Source of the DNA: an uncultured Eubacteriales bacterium
GTDB lineage: Bacteria > Bacillota > Clostridia > HGM11514
NCBI GenBank assembly: GCA_902492655.1
Contig: CABUMF010000002.1
Span: 47,614-111,613 of the forward strand
DNA length: 64,000 nt
Reading direction: 5' to 3'
Positions 8,058 to 16,675 of the stretch are shown piece by piece; the stretch's first letter is position 1; each line of letters opens with the position of its first letter. The translations under genes were made by a program, and so were the position numbers. The notes beneath the pieces are model-generated. The model made no database searches and was not told the origin of the DNA. It saw only the letters and a program-made list of their open reading frames with translations.

Positions 8058-9142
8058 TTGCAAAAAAGCTTATTTTGTCAGGATTCAGAAATTATGAATA
8101 CCAGGAGCTTGAATTTTCCGAAGGCGTAAATGTTTTTTACGGAAATAACGCTCAGGGGAAAACAAATATTTTAGAGGCTGTTAATTTCTTTTCGGGACTT
8201 AAATCGTTCAGAGGTGCGGCGGATTGCGAAATTATAGGCTTTGAAAAGGAAAACGCATCCTTAAAACTTGAATTTTCAGCTTATGACAGGGAGCAGACTG
8301 CAGAGATAGTTTTTTCAAAAGGAAAAAGAAAAAAGCTTAAACAAAACGGTGTGAATAAACAAAAATATTCCGATTTTGCCGGAGTTTTTAACACAGTTCT
8401 TTTTTGTCCCGAGGATTTAAGTATTGTAAAGGGTTCTCCGGGAGAAAGAAGAAAGTTTTTGGATTTGTGTATTTCACCGCTTAAGCCCAAGTATTTAAAG
8501 CTTTTGACAGATTATAAAAAAATTCTTGAAAACAAGAATAATTTATTGAAATCAGAAAATCCGAAGGATGAAATGATTCTTTTATGGAATGAAAAACTTT
8601 GTGAATACGGAGCAAAAATAATACTTTACAGAAAATCGTTTATTTCATTGTTAAGACCGGTTATAAATGCATTTCATAAAAAAATTACAAACGGCGAAGA
8701 GCTTGAAATTAAGTATATGAGCGCGTTTTCCGAAGAAGATGAAGATAAAATTTTCGATTTAATGCTTAAAAAAACAAAGGATAACATTAACAAAGAAAAA
8801 GCGGCAGGTGTCAGCCTTTACGGACCTCACAGAGACGATTTGTTGTTTTTTATAGACGGGAAAGACGCTTCAAAATACGCATCCCAAGGTCAGCAAAGAA
8901 CCGTGGCTCTCGGATTAAAGCTATCTCAAATGGAAATAATTAAAAAGAATACGGGAGAATATCCTGTTTTGCTTCTTGATGATGTTTTATCCGAGCTTGA
9001 TGAAAAAAGGCGAGAATTTTTGCTTAATAAAATTGATAATCACCAGGTTATGATAACCTGCACAGATGCTCAGAATGTTAAAAACGATAAAAGTAATTGC
9101 AGATTTTTCAATGTAAAAAACGGCAAAGTCTATTGTGAATAA
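8054..9142 (+). CDS. recF: DNA replication and repair protein RecF
   Basis: A 362-residue SMC-like ATPase that acts with RecO and RecR to load RecA at single-strand gaps. Walker A GNNAQGKTN lies at residues 30-38, the ABC-type signature SQGQQRTVALGLKLS near 278, and Walker B VLLLDDVLSELD near 307-318. Length is normal. ATG at 8054 overlaps the yaaA stop (ATGA). Confidence 0.96.
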   Translation: MIAKKLILSGFRNYEYQELEFSEGVNVFYGNNAQGKTNILEAVNFFSGLKSFRGAADCEIIGFEKENASLKLEFSAYDREQTAEIVFSKGKRKKLKQNGVNKQKYSDFAGVFNTVLFCPEDLSIVKGSPGERRKFLDLCISPLKPKYLKLLTDYKKILENKNNLLKSENPKDEMILLWNEKLCEYGAKIILYRKSFISLLRPVINAFHKKITNGEELEIKYMSAFSEEDEDKIFDLMLKKTKDNINKEKAAGVSLYGPHRDDLLFFIDGKDASKYASQGQQRTVALGLKLSQMEIIKKNTGEYPVLLLDDVLSELDEKRREFLLNKIDNHQVMITCTDAQNVKNDKSNCRFFNVKNGKVYCE

Positions 9143-9177
9143 CTTTTTAAATTATCATTGTGGAAAAGGTGGATAAT

Positions 9178-9459
9178 ATGTTTTTTCATATCGGAAAAAA
9201 CAGGGCAATAAGAGAAAAAAACATAATCGGTGTTTTTGATATGGAAAACACAACCGTAACCGCAAAAAGCAGAATTTTTCTTGAAAAGGCCCAAAGCAGG
9301 GGAGAAATAGAGGAAACGGATTTTGAGCTTCCAAAATCCTATGTTGTGTGTAGCGGAAAAAGAAATAAGGGAAAGAAAAGCAAAAAAGAAAGGCAAGTTT
9401 ATCTTTCATCGCTTTCTCCTTCAACTCTTGTAAAAAAATCTCTTGCAGTTGAAGAATAA
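9178..9459 (+). CDS. remB: DUF370 / RemB-like regulatory protein
   Basis: A 93-residue protein whose first 60 residues match the DUF370 (RemA/RemB) family: MFFHIGKNRAIREKNIIGVF and the following DMENTTVTAKSR. RemB of Bacillus subtilis, encoded at exactly this position between recF and gyrB, is linked to extracellular matrix gene control; the function here is inferred. The C-terminal third (KRNKGKKSKKERQVYLSSLS) is very basic. The start at 9178 is chosen because AAAGGTGG precedes it and DUF370 proteins begin with this MFFHIG block; an earlier ATG at 9160 adds six unmatched residues. Confidence 0.88.
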   Translation: MFFHIGKNRAIREKNIIGVFDMENTTVTAKSRIFLEKAQSRGEIEETDFELPKSYVVCSGKRNKGKKSKKERQVYLSSLSPSTLVKKSLAVEE

Positions 9460-9511
9460 TGAAATTATATGCGATTTTTAATCGTTTTCTTACATCGAAA
9501 GGAATGGTTTT

Positions 9512-11455
9512 ATGTCAATAACCGAAACAAATCATAGCTATAATGAATCTGATATTCAGGTGCTCGAAGGGCTTGAAGCCGTAAGGAAAAGACCGGGTAT
9601 GTATATCGGTTCAACCTCGATAAGAGGGCTTCATCATTTGGTTTATGAAATTGTGGATAACAGTATTGATGAAGCATTGGCTGGATATTGTGATAAAATT
9701 GAAGTAACTCTTAATAAGGATAATTCCGTAACCGTAAAGGATAACGGTCGCGGTATGCCTCACGGCATTCATCCGAAAATGGGAATTTCCACAATAGATG
9801 TTATTTTCACCGTTCTTCATGCCGGCGGTAAGTTCGGCGGTGGGGGATATAAGGTATCGGGAGGTCTTCACGGTGTTGGTGCATCTGTAGTAAACGCTCT
9901 TTCAACTCATCTTGAGGTAAAGGTAAAGGATGGGGAGAATGTATGGTTTCAAAGCTATAAAAGAGGTGTGCCGGACGGGGAGGTTCACAAAATAGGAACC
10001 TGCAACGAAACAGGAACCGAAATAACCTTCTGGGCTGACGGGGATATTTTTGAAGAAACTGTTTACGACTACGATACACTTCTTAAAAGACTTCGTGAGC
10101 AGGCTTTCCTTAACGGCGGTATCAAAATTATTTTTACCGATGACCGCGGAGAGGAACAAAATCAGGAAATTCTTCATTATGAGGGCGGTATAAAAAACTT
10201 TGTATCGTATCTTTTTAATGAGAAAAAAGCAAGAAAAGACAGTCTTGAATGTATAAACGATGAAGTAATCTATGTTTCCGGCGAAAAGGACGGAAGTGTT
10301 GCCGAGGTTGCAATGCAGTGGTACAGCGGCTATGACGAGGTTAACGAAAGCTTTGCCAATAACATTTCCACAACCGAAGGCGGAACTCATGTTACAGGAT
10401 TTAAAGCGGCTCTCACAAAGGTTTTGGTTGACTATGCCAAAAAGTTTAAACTGCTCAAGGAAAACGAAGAATTAACAGGAGACGATGTAAGAGAAGGCTT
10501 AATAGCGGTCATTTCCGTAAAGCTCGAGGAGCCTCAGTTTGAGGGACAGACCAAAACGAAGCTCGGAAATTCCGAAATCCGCGGTCTTGTAGAAAATATG
10601 CTCAAGGAAAAGCTTGCGGACTATCTTGAGGAAAATCCTGCTGTGGGCAGAGCGATAATTGAAAAGGCATTGAATGCTTCCCGTGCAAGAATTGCCGCAA
10701 GAAAAGCAAGAGAAGCTACAAGGAAAACGGGACTTGGTTCAAGCACTCTTCCCGGAAAACTAACGGACTGTATTGTTAAGGACCCTTCAAAAACCGAAAT
10801 TTATATAGTCGAGGGTGATTCTGCCGGCGGTTCCGCAAAAAACGGACGAGACAGTAAGTATCAGGCAATTCTGCCTCTTTGGGGTAAAATGCTCAATGTT
10901 GAAAAAGCAAGAGCGGACAAGGTTTACGGAAACGAAAAGCTCACTCCGGTAATTCAGGCGCTTGGTACAGGGATAGCGGAAGAATTTAATATAGAAAAAC
11001 TGAGATATGACAAAATAGTAATCATGGCGGATGCTGATGTTGACGGAGCTCATATTCAAACGCTTCTTTTAACATTCTTTTTCAGATTCATGAAGCCCTT
11101 GGTTGAACAAGGTCATGTTTATCTTGCAAAACCGCCTCTTTATAAGCTTACGAGAGGAAAAAAGACGGCGGTTGCGTTTTCCGATGAAGAAAGAGATATG
11201 ATAAGCGAAGAATTTAAGGGCGGAGATCAGAACGCAAAGGTTGAAATAAGCCGATATAAAGGTCTTGGTGAAATGAATCCCGAGGAACTTTGGGAAACAA
11301 CAATGGATCCCAAAAACAGGATTTTGCTTAAGGTTACGCTGGAGGATGCCGAAGCGGCAGACAGTATTTTCAGTATTCTTATGGGTGACGATGTTGAACC
11401 GAGAAGACAGTTTATTGAAGAAAATGCACAGTATGTAACAAACCTTGATATATAA
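9512..11455 (+). CDS. gyrB: DNA gyrase subunit B
   Basis: A 647-residue type IIA topoisomerase ATPase subunit that powers negative supercoiling. The GHKL ATPase domain has EIVDNSIDEALAGYC, DNGRGMP and GGLHGVGASVVNALS. The Toprim domain shows EGDSAGGSAKNGRDSKYQAI and DADVDGAHI. Length is normal for the Firmicute form. AAAGGAATGG precedes the ATG. It is followed by gyrA after 23 bases. Confidence 0.98.
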   Translation: MSITETNHSYNESDIQVLEGLEAVRKRPGMYIGSTSIRGLHHLVYEIVDNSIDEALAGYCDKIEVTLNKDNSVTVKDNGRGMPHGIHPKMGISTIDVIFTVLHAGGKFGGGGYKVSGGLHGVGASVVNALSTHLEVKVKDGENVWFQSYKRGVPDGEVHKIGTCNETGTEITFWADGDIFEETVYDYDTLLKRLREQAFLNGGIKIIFTDDRGEEQNQEILHYEGGIKNFVSYLFNEKKARKDSLECINDEVIYVSGEKDGSVAEVAMQWYSGYDEVNESFANNISTTEGGTHVTGFKAALTKVLVDYAKKFKLLKENEELTGDDVREGLIAVISVKLEEPQFEGQTKTKLGNSEIRGLVENMLKEKLADYLEENPAVGRAIIEKALNASRARIAARKAREATRKTGLGSSTLPGKLTDCIVKDPSKTEIYIVEGDSAGGSAKNGRDSKYQAILPLWGKMLNVEKARADKVYGNEKLTPVIQALGTGIAEEFNIEKLRYDKIVIMADADVDGAHIQTLLLTFFFRFMKPLVEQGHVYLAKPPLYKLTRGKKTAVAFSDEERDMISEEFKGGDQNAKVEISRYKGLGEMNPEELWETTMDPKNRILLKVTLEDAEAADSIFSILMGDDVEPRRQFIEENAQYVTNLDI

Positions 11456-11478
11456 AACGCCAAAAGGAGATTTAACGG

Positions 11479-14001
11479 ATGGCTAAAAACAAAAAATACG
11501 AGGATTCTCATTTTGAAGAATATCTCGAATCACAAACCATATTGAACATAGATATAGAAAAGAGAATGAGAGAAGCGTTTATCGACTATGCGATGAGCGT
11601 TATAGTAAGTCGTGCGCTTCCGGATGTAAGGGACGGCTTAAAGCCTGTTCACAGAAGAATCTTATATTCTATGCACGAAGAACATCTTACATATGATAAG
11701 CCGTTTTTCAAGTCTGCAACAACCGTAGGTAATGTTATCGGTAGGTATCATCCGCACGGCGATGCTTCTGTTTACGATGCAATGGTAAGACTTGCTCAGG
11801 ACTTTTCTATGAGATACCCTCTTATTGACGGGCACGGAAATTTCGGCTCTGTAGACGGTGACGGTGCTGCCGCTTACCGATATACAGAAGCGAGAATGAG
11901 CAAGCTTGCAAACATTATGCTTGAGAATATCGAAAAAAATACCGTTGATTTTATTCCGAACTTTGACGAAAAGAGGGTAGAGCCTGTTGTTCTTCCCACA
12001 AGAATACCTACTCTTTTGATAAACGGCAGTTCAGGTATTGCCGTTGGTATGGCAACAAACATTCCTCCTCATAATCTCACGGAGGTGCTTGACGGAGTTA
12101 TCGCGCAAATTGATAATCCCGAAATTACGGTTGATGAGCTTATGCAGTATATAAAGGCTCCTGATTTCCCGACAAAGGCTTCTATTATGGGAAGAAGCGG
12201 AGTAAAAGCTGCATATGAAACCGGAAAAGGAAAGGTTATTGTCCGTGCCAAAACAGAAATTGAAGAACACAAGGACGGAACTTCTTCCATTATTGTAACC
12301 GAGCTTCCGTACCAGGTCAACAAAAAAATGCTTGTTGAATCCATTGCCGACCTTGCAAAAGATAAAAAAATCGAAGGAATTTCGGATATTGACGACCATT
12401 CATCAGACCGTGTCGGCATAAGAGTTGAAATCTCCGTTAAAAGGGATGCAAACCCTCAGGTTGTTCTTAACAAACTGTTTAAGTTTACAAGACTGCAGGA
12501 CAGCTTTTCGATCAATATGCTTGCAATAGATAACGGAAAGCCGAGAACAATGGGGCTTAAGGATATTCTTTCCAACTTTATTTCCTTCCAGGAGGAAATT
12601 GTTACAAGAAGAACCGAGTTTGACCTCAAAAAAGCAGAAGCAAGAATGCACATTTTGGAAGGCTTAAGAATAGCCCTTGCAAATATTGATGAAGTTATAG
12701 AAACAATCAGAAATTCGTACGATGACGCTAAAGAAAGGCTTATGCAGCGTTTTGCAATGTCGGACATTCAGGCTCAGAGCGTTTTGGATATGCGTCTTGC
12801 TCAGCTCCAAAAGCTGAACGGCGAAAAAATTGAGGATGAGTATAAAGAGCTTGTAGAAAGATGCGAAGAATATAAGCTTTTGCTTTCCGACCACGGCAGG
12901 CTTATGGAGCAGATAAAGAAAGAACTCACCGAGATTAAAGAAAAATACGGTGACGAAAGATTGACCTCTATTGAAGGAGCAGTCGATGATATTGAGGACG
13001 AAGATCTTATCCCCAATGAAGAAAGTGTTATCACTCTTACACATTTCGGTTATGTAAAAAGGCTTTCCTCTGACACCTATAAGAGCCAGAAAAGAGGCGG
13101 AAAGGGGATTTCCGCTCTTTCAACCCGAGAAGAGGACTTTGTTGAAAAGCTGATGGTGACATATTCCCATAACTATATTCTTTTCTTTACCGATAAGGGT
13201 AGAATGTACCACCTTAAGGGATATCAGATTCCCGAGGCGGGAAGACACGCAAAGGGGACAGCAATAATCAATCTTATTCCGGTTGAAGAAGGAGAAAAGA
13301 TTACCGCAATGATTCCCGTTTCTTCATTTGATGAGGGCAATCTTACAATGGCAACAAAGCAAGGAGTAATCAAGAAAACTCCTCTTGTTCAGTACGGTTC
13401 GCTCCGAAAGGGCGGTCTTAACGCAATTACGCTGGATGAAGGCGATGAGCTTATTGATGTCAGATATACAAGCGGAAACGATGAGATAATTTTGGGAACG
13501 CATGACGGTATGTCAATAAAATTCAACGAGCAGGACGCAAGACCTATGGGCAGAACCGCAAGGGGCGTAAGAGGAATTAAGCTTCGCCAAGGCGATTATG
13601 TTGTGGGTATGGCTATTGTCGAAGAAGGGGCAGATCTTCTTTGTATCACCGAAAACGGCTACGGAAAACGAACGGATTTCGATGAATACAGAAATCAGAC
13701 CAGAGGCGGTATCGGTATTTCCACTTACAAAATAACCGAAAAAACCGGTAAGCTTGCAGGCATAAAAACCGTTCGTGACGATAATGATGTTATGCTTATC
13801 ACAACAGAGGGAATCATAATAAGGATGTCCTGTGCGGATATAAGCAAATATAAGAGAAGCACGCAAGGCGTGACGCTTATGAGGTTTGATGAAGGTGTAA
13901 GCGTTGTTTCAATGTCAGTCGGAGAACACGCAGATGAAGAGCCTGACGATTTGGAAGATGCACCTGAATCGGAAGAAACCGAAGCACCTGTAATTGAATA
14001 A
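11479..14001 (+). CDS. gyrA: DNA gyrase subunit A
   Basis: An 840-residue DNA-cleaving subunit. The breakage-reunion domain carries the catalytic tyrosine in AAYRYTEARMS (Tyr135) and the quinolone-resistance region HPHGDASVYD (91-100). The C-terminal half is the beta-pinwheel with the GyrA-box QKRGGKG, so this is gyrase and not topoisomerase IV. An acidic tail rich in Glu/Asp ends the protein. Notable: alanine stands at the place of E. coli Ser83, as in naturally less quinolone-sensitive gyrases. AAAGGAG precedes the ATG. A strong hairpin terminator follows. Confidence 0.98.
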   Translation: MAKNKKYEDSHFEEYLESQTILNIDIEKRMREAFIDYAMSVIVSRALPDVRDGLKPVHRRILYSMHEEHLTYDKPFFKSATTVGNVIGRYHPHGDASVYDAMVRLAQDFSMRYPLIDGHGNFGSVDGDGAAAYRYTEARMSKLANIMLENIEKNTVDFIPNFDEKRVEPVVLPTRIPTLLINGSSGIAVGMATNIPPHNLTEVLDGVIAQIDNPEITVDELMQYIKAPDFPTKASIMGRSGVKAAYETGKGKVIVRAKTEIEEHKDGTSSIIVTELPYQVNKKMLVESIADLAKDKKIEGISDIDDHSSDRVGIRVEISVKRDANPQVVLNKLFKFTRLQDSFSINMLAIDNGKPRTMGLKDILSNFISFQEEIVTRRTEFDLKKAEARMHILEGLRIALANIDEVIETIRNSYDDAKERLMQRFAMSDIQAQSVLDMRLAQLQKLNGEKIEDEYKELVERCEEYKLLLSDHGRLMEQIKKELTEIKEKYGDERLTSIEGAVDDIEDEDLIPNEESVITLTHFGYVKRLSSDTYKSQKRGGKGISALSTREEDFVEKLMVTYSHNYILFFTDKGRMYHLKGYQIPEAGRHAKGTAIINLIPVEEGEKITAMIPVSSFDEGNLTMATKQGVIKKTPLVQYGSLRKGGLNAITLDEGDELIDVRYTSGNDEIILGTHDGMSIKFNEQDARPMGRTARGVRGIKLRQGDYVVGMAIVEEGADLLCITENGYGKRTDFDEYRNQTRGGIGISTYKITEKTGKLAGIKTVRDDNDVMLITTEGIIIRMSCADISKYKRSTQGVTLMRFDEGVSVVSMSVGEHADEEPDDLEDAPESEETEAPVIE

Positions 14002-14016
14002 AAATTTCAAAATTTT

Positions 14017-14055
14017 GCGTGGAGCAGTAAATATTTTTGCTCCACGCTTTATTTT
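14017..14055 (+). terminator. Intrinsic terminator after gyrA
   Basis: A 10-base-pair stem GCGTGGAGCA (14017-14026) / TGCTCCACGC (14038-14047) is followed by TTTATTTT. It ends the dnaA-gyrA gene cluster 15 bases after the gyrA stop. Confidence 0.88.
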
Positions 14056-14059
14056 CCTA

Positions 14060-14087
14060 TTGACATTTTTAAAATCGGTGCTATAAT
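14060..14087 (+). promoter_or_regulatory. Predicted sigma-A promoter of the znuACB operon
   Basis: A perfect -35 TTGACA (14060-14065) and perfect -10 TATAAT (14082-14087) are separated by 16 bases and lie immediately after the gyrA terminator. Confidence 0.8.
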
Positions 14088-14091
14088 AATA

Positions 14092-14106
14092 TGAGAAACA
14101 TTCTCA
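14092..14106 (+). promoter_or_regulatory. Palindromic operator, Fur/Zur-family-like
   Basis: TGAGAA-ACA-TTCTCA is a perfect inverted repeat starting four bases after the -10 box, so a bound repressor would cover the transcription start. The half sites resemble those of Fur-family sites (GAGAATNATTCTC type). Together with the downstream metal importer this suggests metal-dependent repression, probably by Zur; the regulator gene is not in the window. Confidence 0.6.
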
Positions 14107-14127
14107 AATTCAACGGAGGCTGTTAAT

Positions 14128-15060
14128 TTGAAAAGATTATTTCTTATGTTATTGTGTTTTTCTTTATGCTTGTGCAGCTGCGGCGGGGTTGAAACCGAAA
14201 ATGAGGATAAAATTTCGGTTATTACAACTGTTTTTCCGCCATTTGACTTTGTTCGTAGGATAGGAGGGGACAAAGTTAATGTAAGAATGCTTTTATCTCC
14301 CGGTGCGGATGCACATTCCTTTGAGCCCTCGCCAAAAAATGTAGTGGATATTTCGGAGAGTGACTTATTTATATATGTAGGCGGAGAAAACGATACATGG
14401 ATTGACGGTATGCTCGAAAGCTTAAATGATGTAAAAACATTGAAGCTTGTTGATTGCGTTGACCTGATTGACGAAGAAATCAAAGAGGGGATGAGCGGAT
14501 TTTCGGAGCACAGTCATGGCCACGAAGAAACGGAAGCTGATGACCATGTGTGGACTTCTCCTAAAAATGCCGTCAAAATTGTTGAGCAAATAAAGAACGA
14601 GCTTTGCATCATAGATCCCGAAAACTCCGAATATTACACGAAAAATGCCGAAGAATACAAGGCGGAGCTTGAATCTTTGGATGAAGATTTTCGGGAAATT
14701 ATAAAAAATGCAAAAAGAAATACTCTTGTTTTCGGAGACAGATTTCCGGCAAGATATTTTGTTGAAGAATACGGTCTTAATTATTTTGCGGCATTCCCGG
14801 GGTGCTCCTCTTTGGTTGAGGCAAACCCGAAAACCGTTGAATTCTTGATTGATAAAATAAAACAAGAGAAAATACCGGCTGTTCTTTATATTGAGCTTTC
14901 CGATATGCGTATGGCAAAGGTTTTGGAGGAAGAAACAGGAGCGAAGCTTTTGCTTTTCCATTCCGCACACAATATTTCGGAAAAGGATTTTAAAAACGGA
15001 GTTACTTATATAGAAATAATGAAAAACAACGAAAAAACATTGAAGGAGGCGCTGTCATGA
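14128..15060 (+). CDS. znuA: Zinc/manganese-type ABC transporter substrate-binding lipoprotein
   Basis: A 310-residue cluster A-I metal-binding lipoprotein. The N-terminal signal ends in the lipobox LCSC (lipidated Cys18 expected). Metal-ligand candidates are His63 in GADAHSFEPSP, His140 in DDHVWTSP, and a short His-rich loop SEHSHGHEE at 127-135 typical of zinc-specific members. The later FGDRFPARYFVEEYGLNYFA block is characteristic of the ZnuA branch. Start is TTG at 14128 with GGAGG nine bases before it. It overlaps the ATPase gene by four bases. Zinc is the likeliest substrate because of the His loop, but manganese cannot be excluded. Confidence 0.88.
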   Translation: MKRLFLMLLCFSLCLCSCGGVETENEDKISVITTVFPPFDFVRRIGGDKVNVRMLLSPGADAHSFEPSPKNVVDISESDLFIYVGGENDTWIDGMLESLNDVKTLKLVDCVDLIDEEIKEGMSGFSEHSHGHEETEADDHVWTSPKNAVKIVEQIKNELCIIDPENSEYYTKNAEEYKAELESLDEDFREIIKNAKRNTLVFGDRFPARYFVEEYGLNYFAAFPGCSSLVEANPKTVEFLIDKIKQEKIPAVLYIELSDMRMAKVLEEETGAKLLLFHSAHNISEKDFKNGVTYIEIMKNNEKTLKEALS

Positions 15061-15746
15061 TACTCGATTGCAGGGATGTTTCCTTTGCGTATGACGGAAA
15101 AACAGTAATATCAAACATAAATTTCATCGTTAATGACGGCGATTATCTTTGCATAGTAGGGGAGAACGGTTCGGGAAAATCCACTCTTTTGAAGGGCATT
15201 TTACGACTTAAATCACCCGAAGGCGGTAAAATAAATTTTGGATTTAGCAGAAACGATGTGGGGTATCTTCCTCAGCAAAATCTTCATCACAGAGATTTTC
15301 CCGCATCGGTTTATGAGGTTATAATGTCGGGTTCGGTAAGCAAAATGAAGCTTTTCCATACATCGGAGGACAAAAGAAAGGCGATTGAAAAAATGGAAAA
15401 GGTCAGGATTTCGGAGCTTAAAAACAAAAGCTTCAAAGAGCTTTCCGGCGGACAGATGCAAAGAACCCTTCTTGCAAGAGCTCTCATGAGCGCAGAGAAG
15501 GTGCTTGTGTTGGACGAACCCGTGTCGGGGCTTGACCCGATAGCCTCTGAGGAAATGTATTCTCTTATTTCGGATTTGAACAATCGCGGTATGTCCGTTA
15601 TTATGGTTTCCCACGATATAAACCAGGCAGTAAAATACGCTACTCATATTTTGCATTTGGGGAAACAGCAGCTGTTTTTCGGGACAAAAGAGGAATACCT
15701 TTCGTCCGAAATCGGAAAAAGCTACTTTGGGGGTGACGCAAAATGA
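15057..15746 (+). CDS. znuC: Metal ABC transporter ATP-binding protein
   Basis: A 229-residue ABC ATPase energising the metal importer. Walker A GENGSGKST (residues 37-45), Q-loop in VGYLPQQN, signature LSGGQMQR, Walker B VLVLDEP and the switch histidine in MVSHDI are all present. ATGA overlaps couple it to znuA upstream and znuB downstream. Confidence 0.9.
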   Translation: MILDCRDVSFAYDGKTVISNINFIVNDGDYLCIVGENGSGKSTLLKGILRLKSPEGGKINFGFSRNDVGYLPQQNLHHRDFPASVYEVIMSGSVSKMKLFHTSEDKRKAIEKMEKVRISELKNKSFKELSGGQMQRTLLARALMSAEKVLVLDEPVSGLDPIASEEMYSLISDLNNRGMSVIMVSHDINQAVKYATHILHLGKQQLFFGTKEEYLSSEIGKSYFGGDAK

Positions 15747-16573
15747 CAGAAGTTTTCCATATGTTTTCATATGCGTTTATTCAGCGAGCTCTTTTGGTGG
15801 GCGTTTTGGTTTCCCTGTGCTCCGCACTTTTGGGCGTGAGCTTAGTGCTTAAAAGATACTCAATGATAGGGGACGGGCTTTCCCATGTGGGCTTTGGTGC
15901 TTTGGCGGTTGCCGCGGCGCTTGGGCTTGCTCCGTTGAAGGCGGCAATTCCCGTTGTTATCATTGCGGCGTTTTTCCTTTTGAGGCTCAGCGAATCAAGC
16001 TCCATTAAGGGGGATTCGGCAATCGCTTTGGTTTCAAGCGGAGCATTGGCGGTAGGGATAGTTGTTGTTTCCGCCGTTTCGGGCATGAATACCGATATTA
16101 TGAACTATATGTTCGGAAGCATTCTGTCCGTTGGAACGGAGGACGCATTTTTGAGCATCGTAATCTCGCTTATTGTGCTTATTTTGTATGTACTTTTGTT
16201 TAATCGGATTTTTGCGGTAACATTCGACGAAAACTTTGCAAAGGCATCCGGCGTGAGAGTTGGACTTTTTAACACAATCCTTGCGGTTTTGACGGCTGTT
16301 ACGATAGTGATAGGCATGAGAATGATGGGCGCACTTCTTATTTCCAGCCTTATTATTTTTCCGTCCCTTACCGCAATGAGGGTTTGCAAAAGGTTTAAGC
16401 CCGTTGTGATTACATCTGCGGTTTTATCGGTTTTAACCTTTTTAATCGGTTTTATGCTTTCGTATATTTTTGAAACACCGACCGGCGCAACCATTGTTTG
16501 TGTGGATGTTTTGGTATTTATACTGTTTTCGATAATCGGCAGGGTTAAGGCGTGCCGAGTTTCTGTGCAGTAA
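15743..16573 (+). CDS. znuB: Metal ABC transporter permease, ABC-3 family
   Basis: A 276-residue polytopic membrane protein with about eight hydrophobic segments, the ABC-3 family of zinc/manganese permeases. The N-terminal LSHVGFGALAVAAALGL block is the family signature. It completes a znuA-znuC-znuB operon with four-base overlaps. A terminator follows. Confidence 0.9.
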   Translation: MTEVFHMFSYAFIQRALLVGVLVSLCSALLGVSLVLKRYSMIGDGLSHVGFGALAVAAALGLAPLKAAIPVVIIAAFFLLRLSESSSIKGDSAIALVSSGALAVGIVVVSAVSGMNTDIMNYMFGSILSVGTEDAFLSIVISLIVLILYVLLFNRIFAVTFDENFAKASGVRVGLFNTILAVLTAVTIVIGMRMMGALLISSLIIFPSLTAMRVCKRFKPVVITSAVLSVLTFLIGFMLSYIFETPTGATIVCVDVLVFILFSIIGRVKACRVSVQ

Positions 16574-16605
16574 TTGTGATAAAATTTTGTTTGACAGTTG
16601 AAAAT

Positions 16606-16650
16606 CAAAAAACCGAGAAAAACCAAATTCGTTCTTCTCGGTATTTTTTG
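16606..16650. terminator. Bidirectional intrinsic terminator between znuB and the ABC exporter operon
   Basis: ACCGAGAA (16612-16619) pairs with TTCTCGGT (16635-16642). A-rich sequence on the left and T6 on the right let it serve the converging genes on both strands. Confidence 0.82.
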
Positions 16651-16675
16651 TGCCGACAGAAAAGGCAAAAACCTT

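Noticed and set aside
9160..9177. Earlier ATG for remB, and a TGTGGAAAAGGTGGATAA stretch that could be read as DnaA boxes
   Set aside because: DUF370 proteins start at MFFHIG; the box-like words each differ from consensus and stand alone in a coding cluster.
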